Made by a program: the position numbers and the translations under genes. Positions 8,201 through 9,645 of a stretch of 9,645 nucleotides of DNA are shown here, piece after piece; the first letter of the stretch is position 1; every line of letters starts with the position of its first letter. Below the pieces are notes generated by a model that worked only from the letters and a program-made list of their open reading frames with translations, was not told the DNA's origin and searched no databases. The DNA lies in the NCBI GenBank assembly GCA_903874575.1, contig CAIQSZ010000393.1:1-9645 (forward strand), read 5' to 3'. This DNA is from an uncultured Elusimicrobia bacterium (lineage in GTDB: Bacteria > Elusimicrobiota > Elusimicrobia > UBA1565 > UBA9628).

Positions 8201-8732
8201 CATCGACCTCGACAAAGCGTTCGAGGAATATGAGGCGGTCTCGATGCCGCCCAGCGACTTCTCTCCGACCATGCCGGACCCCGTCCCGCTCGAGAAGCGC
8301 TACAACGATCAGGTCGGCTCGCTCGCCAAGGCGCGCTATGATTTCCTGCGTAAAGCGCTGTCCGAGAAACTCAAGAAAAACATCGATGACGCGGACCTCA
8401 AGGTCCAGCTCGGGATCGTCGAGTTTCAGTACGGGGCCGCCGATCGGGCGTCGGCTCTATTCGCCGAAGTGCTGGAAAAGAATCCGAAGAACGTCGCGGC
8501 GCTCAACGACCTCGGCGGCATGGCGTTCGTCGCGGGAGACTACGCCGGCGCGGAACGAAAGTTTCTCGCGGCCGCGGAAATCGACGGCGCCGACGGCGAT
8601 CTCTGGCTCAATCTGGCGAAGACGGCCGCGAAGCTCAAGAAGGCGGGCAAGGCGAGGGAGTACGGCGCGAAAGCCGTCTCCCTGGCGCCGGCATACAAGC
8701 CGTACGTCGACGGCCTTATCAACGGACTCTAG
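5241..8732 (+). CDS. Large exported protein: tandem NHL propellers, FN3-like domain, transglutaminase-like domain and TPRs
   Basis: This is an exported multidomain protein of 1163 residues. The start at 5241 is chosen because it begins a clear signal peptide (MKLPALAVVLLALAPSAGA, cleavage near residue 19), has AAGGAGG at 5224-5230, and overlaps the gatB stop by ATGA; the frame opens further upstream, but without these features. Domains in order: NHL-type blades recurring about every 47 residues, with key Asp at 51, 98, 145, 192, 230 and 277, then a divergent blade near 331 and Asp at 380, 433, 479, 526 and 572 (for example VADTGNHRVQIF at 96-107), read as two six-bladed propellers; a fibronectin-III-like domain at 588-678 (LAWP, GYQVFRS, YWYRVAAVS); a beta-rich domain at 684-797 that I do not recognise; a transglutaminase-like region at 885-960 with candidate catalytic Cys897 (KTGQCSDLTSLYAALL), His923 (YPGHITLML) and Glu957 (WAPVEVT); and two to three TPRs at 1049-1152. 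It is probably periplasmic or surface-associated, with roles in binding and perhaps peptide or isopeptide chemistry. Substrate unknown. Confidence 0.87.
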   Translation: MKLPALAVVLLALAPSAGAYDLIKFLEPVKGPELSRPVAAASAGDRLYVLDSKKSALLIYDEAGRFLKSVGSEGARPGAFRGPRGVAVGPSGKVFVADTGNHRVQIFDRDGAFVYAFGAKGSEPGRLNSPQSIALGADGRIYVCDTGNDRVQVFTEEGILLYRIGASGKLPGQLRAPTRVAVDPSDQVYVLDRGNGRVQKFDPSARFLREFEIDGNDFSVDAYGFLYVLDGRNGKVIEVSPDGRSIGKFGSYGGGVGQMKKAQGIAISPEGLLLVLDTGNSRVQRVEISNKLKTSSLPVNAAAKLSVAGPSRDWPATATALAAYGDAMYACVPEGGPFAVLGDDGAVKSRFGAAKGKGADVTRACGGLAVSEKLGMFASDSQGNRLQRFSLDGRWKANIGESSGFFDSKKKEGRMIRPNGVAVNDDGTVYVADTGNRRIDAFSPEGMFVFSIGPKVGAYELQEPVALAWDKSGFLYFVDKTLKKVFKCEPSGAFLAAWGEEGDGPGQFQAPSSIAFDGRGYLYTLDSELKRVSVHARDGKWLTDLFAGGRAERELAAPTAVAVQGDRLVVADGGKGKILSFDLHALPAAPVSLSTATKEGVVSLAWPAVADPWRAGYQVFRSSRASGPFVAVGTPKDEKFQDSEVTAAEKYWYRVAAVSRTKDVGPWSPSFETFVAAPSNRAPIEISSATLGNIFAANYKWYLKHPIGKVMVTNNVNVPFLKVKVTFKLKHFMDFGFDTEIPRLEPKQTVEIPLIATLNNKVLEVAEDTPVQAEFSLNYYESGEAKTSSLTKPLRLYSRNAITWDDARKIANFVTAKDGPVKDFKAAVTAEFKNRKAQALNPNVVKAMKIWNVLAEYGVRFAANPANPFETAHDDPNFPVDYTQYPRETLKRKTGQCSDLTSLYAALLEDSEVRVALLDYPGHITLMLDTEAEDAAEAGMSPDLLVEYDGTMWAPVEVTYVGKAFDEAVAKAAYAYKTEAEKGRVKIIDLDKAFEEYEAVSMPPSDFSPTMPDPVPLEKRYNDQVGSLAKARYDFLRKALSEKLKKNIDDADLKVQLGIVEFQYGAADRASALFAEVLEKNPKNVAALNDLGGMAFVAGDYAGAERKFLAAAEIDGADGDLWLNLAKTAAKLKKAGKAREYGAKAVSLAPAYKPYVDGLINGL

Positions 8733-8737
8733 GGAGG
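8731..8737 (+). promoter_or_regulatory. Shine-Dalgarno that decides the start of the small exported protein
   Basis: AGGGAGG begins inside the stop codon of the large NHL gene. Two in-frame ATGs follow, at 8739 and 8745. The first would leave one base of spacing and the second leaves seven, which is near the optimum. The second is therefore the preferred start. Confidence 0.7.
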
Positions 8738-8744
8738 CATGGAC

Positions 8745-9212
8745 ATGGATTCGAGGCTCATCGTCGCGGCGTTCGTCGTTCTCCTGGCGGTCGCGCCCGC
8801 GCGCGCCGAGGAGCCCGGTTCCGCCCCGACGGCCAGGCAGTCGGCGTTGACTTTTTTCAGGCACCTGAAGGAGTCCCTCTCGTCGTCGGCCGTCCAGGGC
8901 CAGCGCAAGAAGGGCAAGGTCGGCGCCGTCGCGGCCGTGCGCGGAGCCGATCAGAAGTCCGCGCTCGCCGATCCGAACGAGCCGGTGTTCAAGGGCGACC
9001 TGCGCGCCAAGAAGGAGAAGTCCGTTGCCGCCGAGGACGCCGAGTTCGCCGCCGCCGTCGACTTAGTCCTCCAGGGTAAGGCCGCCGAGGGCGCGAAAGC
9101 GTTCGAGGAGTTCAAGGCCAAGCACCCGAAGTCGCGCAATCTGGATAAGGTGCGTGAAGCCATCGACCAAGCGAAGTCGTTGGGGACGACGGCGGCTCAA
9201 CCCGCCGGCTAA
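8745..9212 (+). CDS. Small exported protein of unknown function
   Basis: I do not recognise this 155-residue protein. It opens with a signal peptide (MDSRLIVAAFVVLLAVAPARA, cleavage after ARA near residue 21). Next come a short helical stretch, SALTFFRHLKESLSSSAVQG (33-52), a basic patch QRKKGKVG, and then AAVRGADQKSALADPNEPVF (63-82), which looks conserved in style but matches no family I can name. The C-terminal part (97-144) is helical, with VLQGKAAEGAKAFEEFKAKHPKS at about 108-130. This resembles a single TPR-like or outer-membrane-assembly repeat (small residue, GK, A..F..F...P.S) seen in YbgF/BamD-like proteins. An alternative start at 8739 adds two residues but is too close to the Shine-Dalgarno. 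The gene begins 12 bases after the NHL gene and is probably the last of the operon. Its stop overlaps the stop of the convergent minus-strand gene. Confidence 0.75.
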   Translation: MDSRLIVAAFVVLLAVAPARAEEPGSAPTARQSALTFFRHLKESLSSSAVQGQRKKGKVGAVAAVRGADQKSALADPNEPVFKGDLRAKKEKSVAAEDAEFAAAVDLVLQGKAAEGAKAFEEFKAKHPKSRNLDKVREAIDQAKSLGTTAAQPAG

Positions 9213-9403
9213 CGGGGACAGCGCCCGCGGTCGCAGCCGCCTCCGCCGCAAGGCGGCGCGGAGGGGGACGCGGACTTGGACTTCGAGGCGACCTTCGGCA
9301 CGCCGGCGCTGACGAGGACGACCTCGCCGCGCTTGCGGTCGTAGCGGTAGGTGCCGGTGGCGGGTTTTTTGAGGGAAGGGGTCTTGCGGGTCTTGGCGGC
9401 CAT
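9209..9403 (-). CDS. Small basic protein with Gly/Cys-rich tail, downstream of the heptose nucleotidyltransferase
   Basis: This is a hypothetical protein of 64 residues whose family I do not recognise. The N-terminus is Lys/Arg-rich (MAAKTRKTPSLKKPATG). A short segment TYRYDRKRGEVVLVSAGVPKV (18-38) looks like a compact beta element, a Ser/Lys linker follows (SKSKSASPSAP), and the tail is PCGGGGCDRGRCPR with cysteines at 52, 57 and 62. The equal five-residue spacing of the cysteines suggests metal binding or redox chemistry, but that is inference. There is no signal peptide or membrane segment. A good Shine-Dalgarno (GGAGG on the minus strand, 9410-9414) lies six bases before the ATG, and the gene starts 13 bases after the stop of the upstream nucleotidyltransferase, so the two are likely co-transcribed. 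The ribosome site, codon bias and spacing favour a real gene, but the small size leaves doubt. Confidence 0.6.
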   Translation of the reverse strand: MAAKTRKTPSLKKPATGTYRYDRKRGEVVLVSAGVPKVASKSKSASPSAPPCGGGGCDRGRCPR

Positions 9404-9409
9404 GGTGAT

Positions 9410-9414
9410 CCTCC
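9410..9414 (-). promoter_or_regulatory. Shine-Dalgarno of the small Gly/Cys-tailed protein
   Basis: On the minus strand GGAGG stands six bases before the ATG at 9403 and just after the TGA of the upstream gene. This supports the 64-residue reading frame as translated. Confidence 0.6.
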
Positions 9415-9416
9415 GG

Positions 9417-9645
9417 TCAGTGCTTGCCTTGCAGGCGCTTGATGAGGCCGGTCGTCGAGTAGCCTTTCTTGAGCGGGACGATCACGACGCGGCCGGCGTG
9501 CTTGGCTTCGGGCAGGTCGGACGGCTTGTAGTCGCCGCCCTTGACCTGGACGTCGGGGCGGAGCTTCGACATTAAGACTTCGGGCGTATCCTGCGAGAAG
9601 CCGACGACGGCGTCCACGCAGGCGAGGGCGGCGACCACCTCGGCG
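9417..9645 (-). CDS. D-glycero-beta-D-manno-heptose 1-phosphate adenylyltransferase (HldE C-domain/RfaE2 type), C-terminal end
   Basis: The last 75 residues of a gene that enters from beyond the window. The family transfers AMP to heptose 1-phosphate to make ADP-heptose for the LPS inner core. The visible sequence matches the C-terminal part of the RfaE2/HldE nucleotidyltransferase domain: AEVVAALACVDAVVGFSQDT, then a LRPDVQVKGGDYK segment with the conserved VKGGDY, and a C-terminal STTGLIKRLQG that corresponds to the family's CSTT.II.KI. The nucleotide-binding HxGH motif, and any fused N-terminal kinase domain, would lie outside, so I cannot tell a stand-alone RfaE2 from a bifunctional HldE. 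A related cytidylyltransferase is less likely because of VKGGDY plus STT. The frame stays open to the window edge; the GTG at 9638 is an internal Val codon. The small Gly/Cys-tailed gene follows 13 bases downstream. Confidence 0.87.
   Translation of the reverse strand, partial: AEVVAALACVDAVVGFSQDTPEVLMSKLRPDVQVKGGDYKPSDLPEAKHAGRVVIVPLKKGYSTTGLIKRLQGKH

Noticed and set aside
9240..9264. GC hairpin (CCTCCG ... GCAA ... CGGAGG) as a terminator for the plus-strand operon
   Set aside because: The stem is imperfect, there is no T-run after it, and it lies within the Pro/Cys/Gly codons of the minus-strand small gene. Composition alone can explain it.
9361..9370. T-run (six T) as an intrinsic terminator on the plus strand
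   Set aside because: No stable stem precedes it, and it is the complement of two AAA Lys codons in the minus-strand gene.
9351..9575. A plus-strand frame of 74 codons
   Set aside because: It is antisense to both minus-strand genes, which have ribosome sites and, for the nucleotidyltransferase, clear family motifs.

Overview
This is a GC-rich bacterial window, with third codon positions strongly biased to G or C and almost no intergenic DNA. The plus strand carries one tightly packed run of genes from 3 to 9212. A short convergent minus-strand pair occupies 9209 to 9645. The far minus-strand gene resembles the C-terminal end of the nucleotidyltransferase that activates heptose for LPS, so a Gram-negative envelope is likely. 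The indirect (transamidase) route to Gln-tRNA and/or Asn-tRNA is present. I cannot name the phylum from sequence alone. Elusimicrobiota or another high-GC Gram-negative lineage would fit, but that is a weak guess.

Layout, plus strand: (1) the C-terminal part of a UvrD/PcrA superfamily 1 helicase (to 956), whose first ~20 residues look like valyl-tRNA synthetase instead; (2) gatC (953-1240); (3) an exported protein with seven exact 34-residue TPR units (1237-2325), lying between gatC and gatA; (4) gatA (2322-3776); (5) gatB (3793-5244); (6) a 1163-residue exported protein with about twelve NHL-type propeller blades, a fibronectin-III-like domain, an unassigned beta-rich domain, a transglutaminase-like domain and C-terminal TPRs (5241-8732); (7) a small exported protein of unknown function (8745-9212). 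Minus strand: (8) the C-terminal end of an HldE/RfaE2-type heptose-1-phosphate nucleotidyltransferase, entering from beyond 9645, followed 13 nt later by (9) a 64-residue basic protein with a Gly/Cys tail.

Four plus-strand junctions (helicase/gatC, gatC/TPR, TPR/gatA, gatB/NHL) are four-base ATGA overlaps. gatA/gatB has a 16-nt gap and the NHL gene and gene 7 are 12 nt apart. This points to one transcript with translational coupling. GatC, GatA and GatB form a cytoplasmic amidotransferase, whereas the TPR, NHL and small proteins all start with signal peptides. The operon therefore joins a translation-fidelity enzyme to an envelope or periplasmic repeat-protein set. A functional link between the two is not shown by the sequence.

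The observations most worth checking are the valS-like/helicase junction at about 45-68, which may be an assembly chimera; the exported TPR gene inside gatCAB; and the NHL/transglutaminase/TPR protein coupled to gatB. No RNA gene, CRISPR array, mobile element or convincing terminator is visible, and no stretch over 300 bases lacks a gene.
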